Assembly (NCBI GenBank): GCA_905211615.1
Contig: CAJMBB010000071.1
Location: 1-9,651 of the forward strand
From: an uncultured Collinsella sp.
GTDB taxonomy: Bacteria; Actinomycetota; Coriobacteriia; Coriobacteriales; Coriobacteriaceae
Reading direction: 5' to 3'
Length of the DNA: 9,651 nt
The notes beneath the pieces were generated by a model. That model was not told the DNA's origin. It did no database searches and was given only the letters and a program-made list of their open reading frames with translations. A program made the position numbers and the translations under genes. The number at the start of each line of letters is the position of its first letter. The first letter of the stretch is position 1. Shown here one piece after another: positions 1-6,375 of this stretch.

Positions 1-4
1 CGCG

Positions 5-48
5 CATAAAGAAAGCCTCCCATTTCTCATGTCCAAGAAATGGGAGGC
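5..48 (-). terminator. Intrinsic terminator, minus strand
   Basis: The arms 15-27 and 36-48 pair perfectly over 13 bp (GCCTCCCATTTCT on one side), with an 8-nt loop. On the minus strand the stem is followed by TTTCTTTA, giving a good intrinsic terminator. It would end minus-strand transcription arriving from the transposase remnant or the exporter. On the plus strand no U-run follows, so it is directional. Confidence 0.75.
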
Positions 49-173
49 AGTTCACATGAAAGTGATCGGACGGGCTTCTCTATTTAACCCGGGCCGCCAC
101 CCATAGCGGCTTTCCAAGCGTATTCTCAGTGCAAAGCAATCGTCAGTTTAATCCTATGCGCTGATACCGCATT

Positions 174-299
174 TCATTTGTTCGGCTCGAATTCTACGGC
201 CTGGCAACCCTCGCACTCTCCGGCAAATGGATTGAACGCGAAGGCAGAGATGATGTGTGCGTGGACATCGAGGCTGCTGTAGGCAACATACTGGGACAT
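174..299 (-). pseudogene. IS110-family transposase remnant, N-terminal 41 codons
   Basis: A 41-codon frame starts at ATG (297-299, preceded by a GGGGGT stretch) and reads MSQYVAYSSLDVHAHIISAF, continuing AFNPFAGECE before a TGA at 174-176. The LDVH motif within the first 15 residues, followed by a hydrophobic strand and a GE turn, is the typical start of IS110-family DEDD recombinases (D-V-H/G carrying the first catalytic Asp). A full-length member has several hundred residues, so about nine-tenths are missing. The sequence between 174 and the terminator at 15-48 has no recognisable continuation in any frame. It is probably the decayed left end of an insertion sequence on the minus strand. 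The match is by motif only, so a chance resemblance cannot be ruled out. Confidence 0.45.
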
Positions 300-670
300 G
301 GACCCCCGCTGCGCGTGGTATGCGGCCCGGCATATTCATTGCCGTCCAACCCCGTGTAGTTGCAGCAAAGGGTGGAACCTCAATGCTCAGCTCATGTTGT
401 CCGTGGGACACGAGAATCGTAAGTACACTTTGGTGCGATTCTCACGCTGATACTGAGCCACCTGGAATAAGATACGTCGCGACAACACTTCGCTTCACCT
501 CTGTCTCGACAAGATGACGTAGACTAAAGTTTCCTTTAGTAAGAGAACGAGAACTATATCTGAAAGCGTTGCGATGGCGTGAAGGCACCGAGTCCGAACC
601 GCCTGAATGCTACGTGCATCTGCATCGCCTTTTTGTTATCTCTGCCAGTTGGGTAGCACTACACTTGTCA
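300..670. other. Gene-poor stretch upstream of the transposase remnant
   Basis: No credible gene is seen in these 371 nt. What it holds is a set of short inverted repeats: 412-419 with 436-443, 523-529 with 534-540, and 571-576 with 623-628. The last is followed on the plus strand by CTTTTTG and could cap a small plus-strand RNA. IS110 elements carry long structured non-coding ends upstream of the transposase start, so this may be such an end. No promoter is clear. Confidence 0.4.
523..540. repeat. Short perfect hairpin ACTAAAG-TTTC-CTTTAGT
   Basis: A 7-bp perfect stem with a 4-nt loop sits in the long gene-poor stretch between the exporter and the transposase remnant. No U-run follows on either strand. 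It may belong to the non-coding end of the nearby mobile element remnant. Another inverted pair, GAGAATCG (412-419) and CGATTCTC (436-443), lies on the same side. Confidence 0.45.
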
Positions 671-2311
671 TCATTTACCCTGGTACATGCTGCCTAAATC
701 CACTACCCCTTCTACCGCGCCGACCATCTCGTCATCGTGAGAGACAACGATGATCAGCTGGCTTTGCTTGTTGCGCTTAACATAGGCCGCAAGCTCGGCG
801 CGGCTTACAGCGTCTAACCCAGTCGTGGGCTCGTCGAGTACCAAAACTGACGACTTGCGTGAAATCGCCGACCATAAGTACACTCGGCGCAGCTCACCGC
901 CCGAAAGCGCGGAGCAACGTTTCCCGAGCAACTCCTTCACGCTGTTTTCCAGCGAAAGTAGGCCATCTACACCCCGGTGATAGGAAGAAAAGGGCGTGTC
1001 GAAATACTCTAACAGCTCTTTCACCGTTTCGTCCGGCGCGAAGCACGACTGTGGGCAGCACGATATCTCTCTCGCACGTATGTAATCCAAGTCGCATTCT
1101 TCGATTGGCACACCGTTGTATTTTACTTTGCCTTTCGATGAGTATAGCCCGAGCATCAAGTAAAGAAGTGACGTCTTGCCTCTTCCGTTTTCCCCAACTA
1201 TGCAATATGTACCAGGACCGGAAAACTTGAAAGAAAACCCGCCGAGGACCTCTCGGACAGATCCGTCTGGAAGGGCAACCGAGAATTCCAAATCAGATAC
1301 CGAAATGTCATTTATTTCATCGAGTTTAGCTAAATCGGTCCGATTCCACCCCGATCTCTCCTTTTCTCTCGTCGCGATAGCCGTCCTATCCCATGATGCT
1401 TTGGCATCTTGATAGGATTTGAACAATGACATCATACTTTTCAAAGTCTTAAAGAGAACCGCGAAGTATGTACCGATGATAGTGTACTCGCCTATTGACA
1501 TAGTTCCGTTAATGATTCGTACTCCGGAAACAACAAGTATCACCGCTTGAAACAACGCTGCGAAAAGACCATCGAGCGATGTCAGAGAATATGATAGCTT
1601 TCCGGAGCGCAAAACTTTGGGAAAATAGCTCTTAAACCCAGCGTCGAGCGCTTGTTCGCTCTTGCCGTACGAAGATGTCAGTTGAATGTTGAGAATCTGA
1701 TTAAGCTGCGATGCAATTGCGGCGTAAAAGGCGCTGTCCGCCTCTTTCTTCTCATACGTGACCCTATACAAAAGTTTCCTCAACCCAGTAATTACACAGA
1801 AATACACGATGAGGAGAATGATGGAAAACACCGCGAGAGTTGAATCAATTGACCATATGATAAGCAATACGATGGGAATGGCTACAATGGACAGCGGCGC
1901 ACTGATAAAATTCGCCAAAACGAAGGATGAGACCACGCTGGAGTCGGAAATAATCCGTTGCGTTGTATAGGCTGGATCGATGGTCCGACTCACCAAGTAA
2001 TCGTCTCTTTCAAAACGCAAGACGGCCTCCCTGAGAAGATCAAAGGAAAGTCTCGTGGTTATGCGAATGGAAAGTGTTCCTGCAAAATAAGTAAAGAGGG
2101 TGGAGAAAACTCCTATTGACGCAACCAGGAGCGCGAAGAGTACGGCGTCTCTTTCGCTGCGGTTACCGAGAAGAAAATCTAAGAATTTCCCGTTCACGTA
2201 TGGCATGGCATAGGAGAGAGCGGTTCCAATCACCGTGATAGCAATGAAGACGAAAGCCCCTTTTGCTCTGATGAACCTCGAGAGAACGCATCGAATCAAG
2301 GAAGGCCCCAA
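671..2311 (-). CDS. ABC exporter half-transporter (fused membrane and ATPase domains)
   Basis: This is a 546-residue fused half-transporter, expected to work as a homodimer pumping a substrate out of the cell. The N-terminal half has about six hydrophobic helices (near 19-40, 56-80, 125-150, 157-177, 245-265, 272-295). The ATPase domain has Walker A GENGRGKTS (373-381), Q-loop Q421, signature LSGGE (469-473), Walker B VLVLDEP (D493, E494) and switch His525, all intact. There is no N-terminal C39 peptidase, so it would not trim a leader by itself. The start is uncertain. The longest frame opens with TTG (2309-2311) with only a weak RBS, a second TTG lies at codon 5, and a stop lies shortly upstream. 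The composition is clearly AT-richer than the genes to the right. The substrate is unknown; the decayed methyltransferase upstream suggests a modified peptide (inference). Confidence 0.9.
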   Translation of the reverse strand: MGPSLIRCVLSRFIRAKGAFVFIAITVIGTALSYAMPYVNGKFLDFLLGNRSERDAVLFALLVASIGVFSTLFTYFAGTLSIRITTRLSFDLLREAVLRFERDDYLVSRTIDPAYTTQRIISDSSVVSSFVLANFISAPLSIVAIPIVLLIIWSIDSTLAVFSIILLIVYFCVITGLRKLLYRVTYEKKEADSAFYAAIASQLNQILNIQLTSSYGKSEQALDAGFKSYFPKVLRSGKLSYSLTSLDGLFAALFQAVILVVSGVRIINGTMSIGEYTIIGTYFAVLFKTLKSMMSLFKSYQDAKASWDRTAIATREKERSGWNRTDLAKLDEINDISVSDLEFSVALPDGSVREVLGGFSFKFSGPGTYCIVGENGRGKTSLLYLMLGLYSSKGKVKYNGVPIEECDLDYIRAREISCCPQSCFAPDETVKELLEYFDTPFSSYHRGVDGLLSLENSVKELLGKRCSALSGGELRRVYLWSAISRKSSVLVLDEPTTGLDAVSRAELAAYVKRNKQSQLIIVVSHDDEMVGAVEGVVDLGSMYQGK

Positions 2312-2344
2312 TCTACCCGCCGCAAAACATCAATCACTGATACC

Positions 2345-2561
2345 TTACACCTCAACACAACAGGAGCGAAGATTTGCCAATGAGACTGCTTTAAGATTGC
2401 CTTGGGCCAATACGATCTCAAGCTCTTCCTACAAGAGAGTCGGAATCGGACATCTCCTCCGACGAACCTGGCAATCGGGCGGTTGAAATATCTTTTTCAA
2501 CCGCCCGATTGCCACAATAGATTTGAGCATCCGCCCACAAACGTCCGCGTTTTACACCCAT
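2345..2561 (-). other. Doubtful small peptide gene, frame-broken, ending in a Cys-Cys segment
   Basis: The 327-nt gap between the methyltransferase pseudogene and the exporter holds no standard gene. A 47-codon ORF (2418-2561) starts at an ATG preceded by AAAGGA, runs through the 20-bp hairpin, and contains SSEEMSDSDSLVGRA before TGA. A one-base shift just after SLV would continue it into another open stretch (2345-2428) reading EELEIVLAQGNLKAV, then SLANLRSCCVEV and TAA. The joined product looks like a ribosomal peptide precursor: an acidic, Leu-rich leader with a Gly-Asn near the middle, then a short Cys-Cys core. It lies between a methyltransferase remnant and an exporter. It might equally be non-coding sequence, since the ORF is short and needs a frameshift. 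Confidence 0.22.
2469..2514. repeat. Perfect 20-bp inverted repeat with 6-nt loop
   Basis: The arm TGGCAATCGGGCGGTTGAAA (2469-2488) is followed by the loop TATCTT and its exact reverse complement (2495-2514). It would form a very stable hairpin in RNA of either strand. Neither side is followed by a run of U, so a classical intrinsic terminator is not supported. It lies between the methyltransferase pseudogene and the exporter, 158 nt before the exporter start and inside a small candidate reading frame. It could be an RNA processing or stability element, a bidirectional transcription barrier, or a miniature mobile element. Confidence 0.85.
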
Positions 2562-2638
2562 CAAATCCTTTGCCTTTTGTCGTCTAGACTAGAAAAATCG
2601 CTCGAAATAACGCAACCGGCCTGCTCGCTTGAAGAAAC

Positions 2639-3310
2639 CTAAGCCCGTAACGTAGATGTGCAAACTTCCGAAACGCCTTGCGCGGCATAGTGCGTATAAA
2701 CTTCGTCAACCGCCTCAGAAATATCTGAGTATTGCGCCGGGTCAAAAGCATACGATGTCGCAGCTATACCCTGCACCCATTCGGAACGCGGATTAATTGA
2801 ATAGCCACACAGCATCATCATACATGCATCTAGACCTGATTTCCCAAGTATCCGACGTATTGATGAGAGCATCGCGGGTCGCCCCTGCACCATCGTCGTC
2901 ACCCCTATTAGCAGTATTTACCGTTTTTCTCTAAATGCGTATCGCCACCCTTAAGAATACGAAGTGTTTTATCCAGACCCGATTGTCCTCCATCTCAAAC
3001 GAAGGGATAAGGAATCTCATCCAGAATCGGCAGTAACGGAGGATTCACAACGACAAGCGAAAAACATGAGTCATCTCTCAGAGGGGAGTAAAGGCTCCCC
3101 TCAAGCACCCTAGTTTCGTCATCCAAAGAGTTGATGGCAGTGTTCTTCTTACAATGGTCGACAACAAAAGGGTTGATTTCTACAGATGTTACATCCATGC
3201 CACAGTTGGTAAGTATCAGGCCCTGTATTCTGGGGCCAGAACACAAATCGAGAGCCTTCCGTGCGCTCTGCGGTGTAAGGCGCCAATCTCAGCAAATCTG
3301 TCCCACAATA
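2639..3310 (-). pseudogene. Class I SAM-dependent methyltransferase, inactivated by two frameshifts and a stop
   Basis: Three reading frames together give one methyltransferase-like protein. Fragment A (3310-3263) reads YCGTDLLRLAPYTAER. A one-base shift near 3262 leads to fragment B, whose KALDLCSGPRIQGL is the SAM-binding motif I, followed by the acidic SVEINPFVVDH strand and the catalytic-type VVVNPPLLP motif. TGA at 2995-2997 interrupts PYPFV-DGGQSGLD, where a Gly codon would be expected. B stays readable to 2908. At about 2918 one A seems lost, since reading resumes as ILLIGVTTMVQGRPAMLSSI (fragment C) and ends with TAG at 2639-2641. The NPP motif suggests N-methylation of a protein or small molecule, or a natural-product enzyme. 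The N-terminus is not recoverable with confidence. Upstream of 3310 the frames break up further. The exporter gene downstream on the same strand hints at a former peptide-modification locus. Confidence 0.75.
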
Positions 3311-3544
3311 CTGCGCTGAAGAACAAGACGGAACCCCTGAGCCAAACTCCCCTATACCTTATTAAGGCTAAGACAGGCAAGTTCACGCACCCGGCATATT
3401 CCAGAATAACATCCTATTATTTTAGATGCTCTACAAGCATGAACAGCCGCGAATCGGAAAGATCTTCTAGTTTCGCCCCGACTGACCGCCAAGGGCCAAA
3501 ATAGCCCCTCCATCCCCGGGCGACTGGCTCTGGCGCGCCGAAGA

Positions 3545-3589
3545 GTGTCCCCAAGTGCCGGCAGAAAAGAAACGTCCCCATCTGCCGGC
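3545..3589. repeat. Imperfect 18-bp direct repeat around TGCCGGC, abutting the FHA stop
   Basis: Two tandem copies lie at 3545-3562 (GTGTCCCCAAGTGCCGGC) and 3572-3589 (ACGTCCCCATCTGCCGGC). They match at 14 of 18 positions and are separated by the purine spacer AGAAAAGAA. Each ends in the palindrome GCCGGC, so the unit can also fold, with GCCGGCA pairing to TGCCGGC across about 19 nt. The second copy shares one base with the FHA stop codon. The layout resembles dispersed REP-like/MITE-like units. No U-run follows the fold, so an efficient intrinsic terminator is not evident. It marks the boundary between the GC-rich operon and the AT-richer island. Confidence 0.6.
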
Positions 3590-4527
3590 TAGAGGGCACC
3601 GAAGAGAATGGCGTAGGTAGTGGATTCGCCGAGCTTGAGCTCGTCGCCGGGATTGAGTTGGGCGGAACGGCCGGGCTCGACCTGAATGCAGACGCGCGTG
3701 GCCCCGTTTACCACCACGGTTCCGTTGGTGGACGACAAGTCCTCGACGTGCCAGATATTTTGAGCATCGCACCAGATATGGGCATGGCGGGCCGAGACAT
3801 CGTCGCCGACGTCGGTAATATCGCCCTCACCAGTAGCCAGCGCGCCAATCTCAACACCCTGCTCACTCGGCTGAATCCAGCGCGGGGCGCTCACGACAAA
3901 ACTGTTTTGCACGCGCAACAAGCCCAAGGGGTGCGCCGGGGCGGGTTCGCGCTCGCCCGCAGTCAGCGACATGCCAAGCGAACGCGGCGTGGATGTACCT
4001 CCGCCACAGGTCGCGTGCGCGTAGTCGATGGCATAGTTCACCGAGGACCGCACATCCGCCGAACAACCGACGGCGACAAACAGCACCAGCACGGCCTCGG
4101 CGCGCTCGGCGGGCATGAGTTCCGCCGCCTGGGACAGGCGATCGAGCGCGTTGCGATAGAGATTCGTGTCCTGGTGGCACTCTTCGAGCGCGCGTACCAT
4201 CGGTTCACCTGCAGGACCGCACACCATATTGATCACAGCCGTGGAGTCCATGGGATTGCGCTGGCGCAGGGCCAGTTGCGACATAATACGCGCAGCCGAG
4301 GTACCGTATTCGGCAAAGTAGCGCTGCTGAAGCGTGCCGACCGGCGCGCGAACGATAAAGCGGGAAACCCAAGAGCGATCGGCGGCTCGGCTCTGCGGGC
4401 TGCGGCCGTCGGCGAGCGGACGGGACGAAAGCACCAAGCCGCACAGCTCGATATGGCTCAGATGCGCTGCGCGCTTAAAGATGTCAAACATGGCCCCGCA
4501 TGGGGTGAGCTCAACTTGAGATGCCAT
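3589..4527 (-). CDS. FHA domain protein with an uncharacterised N-terminal region
   Basis: This is a 312-residue protein starting 3 nt after the kinase stop. AAGGAGG lies about 9 nt before the ATG, inside the kinase gene. The C-terminal 90 residues form a forkhead-associated domain. VSARHAHI (S245, R247, H248) and the phosphopeptide-binding loop SSTNGT (265-270, with N268) are intact, followed by PGDELKLGESTTYAILF. FHA domains bind phospho-threonine peptides, so this is the natural reader of the kinase encoded next to it. Residues 1-210 contain no motif I recognise. They are mostly helical with conserved-looking Cys residues (10, 29, 103, 117, 155, 174), a segment MPAERAEAVLVLFVAVGCSADVR (middle part hydrophobic), and no clear signal peptide. 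It is the last gene of the operon; a repeated element directly abuts its stop. Confidence 0.93.
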   Translation of the reverse strand: MASQVELTPCGAMFDIFKRAAHLSHIELCGLVLSSRPLADGRSPQSRAADRSWVSRFIVRAPVGTLQQRYFAEYGTSAARIMSQLALRQRNPMDSTAVINMVCGPAGEPMVRALEECHQDTNLYRNALDRLSQAAELMPAERAEAVLVLFVAVGCSADVRSSVNYAIDYAHATCGGGTSTPRSLGMSLTAGEREPAPAHPLGLLRVQNSFVVSAPRWIQPSEQGVEIGALATGEGDITDVGDDVSARHAHIWCDAQNIWHVEDLSSTNGTVVVNGATRVCIQVEPGRSAQLNPGDELKLGESTTYAILFGAL

Positions 4528-4530
4528 GAC

Positions 4531-6375
4531 CTAGGCCTCCTTGGTCGTAGAAATAGAATCGGACGATACTTCGACAGGTCCGCCAAAAGTACGGGCAGCT
4601 GCGGCTCCACCGGCAAGCGGAGTCGCCATCTGGGCTTTTGTGCGTCGCGGTGCCGAAACGGGAAGTTCAAAGGCAAAGCCCATCGCAAGCAAAAACCACG
4701 TAAGCGTATAGGTTGCAACCAGAGCGGCAACAAGGCCGCCCATCACGGCGCGTTGGGAAAATGCGCTACATGCAGCCACAACCAGCACCGGAACCTCGCA
4801 GGCAGAAAGCGCAAGCACACCCTGCAGGAAGCCCGAGCGCCGATTGCGCGCAAGTGCCCCCGCGGTAACGCCGGCTATGCCTGGCAGCGCCAACGCCAGT
4901 GCGGCAATAATACCCGGTAGCGACCCAGACCACACGAGCGATCCCAAAGTCGCCGTCACGCGAGCGCCCGACGCCAGCAGCGCGGCCGAAACCACGACCA
5001 CAGCCCAAACCACGCCACAGACGACCGTCGCGCCGACCATCAGCGCGCGACGAACCGCGCGGCCAGACGCATCCATGGGGCACGGCGTGAGCGGCTCGCC
5101 GCGGAGCGAACGACCGACATTTTGCGCATAGTGGTCACAAAACGCCGAGAGCGCCGCCTCGACCGCCGCCGGCTCGGGACGATCTTTTTGATGGCTGGAC
5201 AGACAGGCCATCACCACGTCGAACAGCTGGGCATCGACAAACGCCAGCGCATCGCGTAGCTCTTCGGAATCCGGCTCAAGCCCTAGCTGCTGGGCCTGCT
5301 CGGCCGCGGCGAGCGCCACATCGGGCTCACGACAAAGCAGCTGAGTCAAATCGCAACCGGGCGCATGGGCACCAATGGGATAGTCGGGCCGTGTGTCCAT
5401 CTTGAGACGGTAGGGGCTGGCAATGTCGCGCGTCTTTTTGCGCGAACCCGAGGTGCCCGAAGTGCTCGGCGCGGCTTCGTATGGCGCAACGCCGGCAATG
5501 AGCTCGTAAACCGTGCTTGCCGCGGCATAGACGTCGATCGCCGGCGACATACGCAAAGCGCGCAGGTCGGGAATATCGTCGGTGAGCATCTCAGGCGGGG
5601 CATAGGCAACCGTCGCGCGACGCAGCGTGGCATAGCGTTCCGTAAACGACGCCTTGCCGCCGGTACCGGCCACGGCCGACGCAGGCTCGAGCGCCAGCGA
5701 CGAGCCAAAGTCGATCAGGCACAGGTCAAAGGTGCCCTCGGCAAGCTGCCGGTCAAGCGGTAGACGCGCCGTGCGCACCATAATATTAGCGGGCGAGATA
5801 TCGCGATGGACAAAGCCCTCGCCCACCAGGCTCATACGGCAGAGCAGATCGAACAGATCGCGACCCAGACGCGCCGCCACAAGCGGCGACAGGCGTCCGG
5901 CATCGTCCACGGCGAGTCGCGAACGCAAGCGGGCAAGCGTCTCGCCCTCGACCCATTCCATGACAATTGCAGGCACACCGTCGACCTCGCCCCAGCCATA
6001 GAGGCGGGGAAAGCCCTTAAGGCCCGAAAGGGCGCGATGGCATTCGTATTCCTCGCGAAACGCCGCTTTGAACTTGGTGACCAGCGCCTCGTGGGCGATA
6101 TCGTCATCAAATTCGTCGCGCGTTGGCAAGATGAGCTGCTTGAGTGCCACGGCCTCGCCCTGCGCGTTTACGGCACGCGTCACGCGGCCGATACCGCCAC
6201 GGCGCATGGTGGCGTCGTCGGCGAACAGCATCGTAAAACGGCGCAGGTAGGCGGGAAGCTCGTCCGTGCCCAGGGCGACGGCCGGCTCAAACCCGTCGAC
6301 GCGCGCCAGGCGCAGGCCCACCATGAGATCACGGTTGGGCGACTGGGCTGCCGTAGAAGCGAGGTCGTTCGTCAT
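4531..6375 (-). CDS. Hanks-type serine/threonine protein kinase with C-terminal membrane helices
   Basis: This is a 614-residue protein starting at the ATG that overlaps the preceding stop (ATGA). The kinase domain shows a Gly-rich loop around RGGIGRV (59-65), the ATP-anchoring lysine K79 in VALK, a likely alpha-C glutamate E109, catalytic HRDISPAN (H190-R191-D192, N197), DFG at 222-224, APPE around 259-262, the DVYAAASTVYEL helix (281-292) and the HQKDRPE arginine near 399. The catalytic-loop lysine is replaced by Ser (D-I-S-P-A-N), a variant seen in other bacterial kinases, so activity is still expected. Residues 440-570 carry about four hydrophobic helices, after which a Ser/Thr-rich tail (ending SSDSISTTKEA) could be phosphorylated. 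Unlike PknB-type kinases there is no large extracellular sensor domain; the exported protein encoded just upstream may fill that role (inference). Confidence 0.93.
   Translation of the reverse strand: MTNDLASTAAQSPNRDLMVGLRLARVDGFEPAVALGTDELPAYLRRFTMLFADDATMRRGGIGRVTRAVNAQGEAVALKQLILPTRDEFDDDIAHEALVTKFKAAFREEYECHRALSGLKGFPRLYGWGEVDGVPAIVMEWVEGETLARLRSRLAVDDAGRLSPLVAARLGRDLFDLLCRMSLVGEGFVHRDISPANIMVRTARLPLDRQLAEGTFDLCLIDFGSSLALEPASAVAGTGGKASFTERYATLRRATVAYAPPEMLTDDIPDLRALRMSPAIDVYAAASTVYELIAGVAPYEAAPSTSGTSGSRKKTRDIASPYRLKMDTRPDYPIGAHAPGCDLTQLLCREPDVALAAAEQAQQLGLEPDSEELRDALAFVDAQLFDVVMACLSSHQKDRPEPAAVEAALSAFCDHYAQNVGRSLRGEPLTPCPMDASGRAVRRALMVGATVVCGVVWAVVVVSAALLASGARVTATLGSLVWSGSLPGIIAALALALPGIAGVTAGALARNRRSGFLQGVLALSACEVPVLVVAACSAFSQRAVMGGLVAALVATYTLTWFLLAMGFAFELPVSAPRRTKAQMATPLAGGAAAARTFGGPVEVSSDSISTTKEA

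Noticed and set aside
154..411. 85-codon minus frame covering the transposase remnant
   Set aside because: Its product is Arg/Cys/His-rich and unlike any protein. The IS110-like N-terminus is in the neighbouring frame (174-299).
584..594. GGCACCGAGTC, identical to part of the Streptococcus pyogenes Cas9 tracrRNA
   Set aside because: The match stops after eleven bases, there is no complementary GGTGC arm, and no CRISPR repeats or cas genes are present. It is a coincidence.
2469..2514. Intrinsic terminator call for the 20-bp inverted repeat
   Set aside because: No U-run follows the stem on either strand, so it is listed as a repeat instead.
2639..3310. Programmed frameshifting or stop-codon read-through in the methyltransferase
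   Set aside because: Three separate lesions, no slippery heptamer at either shift, and no recoding structure directly after the TGA. Decay is simpler.
3467..3772. 101-codon minus frame and the 60-codon frame 3417-3599 near the FHA stop
   Set aside because: They are out-of-frame readings of the FHA 3' end and of the direct repeat, Arg-rich with no RBS. The small frame translates the repeat itself.
3658..4920. 420-codon plus-strand open frame opposite the FHA and kinase genes
   Set aside because: It is antisense to two genes with clear domain motifs. Its product is an Arg/His/Gly-rich mix without domains, as expected of a shadow frame in GC-rich coding DNA.
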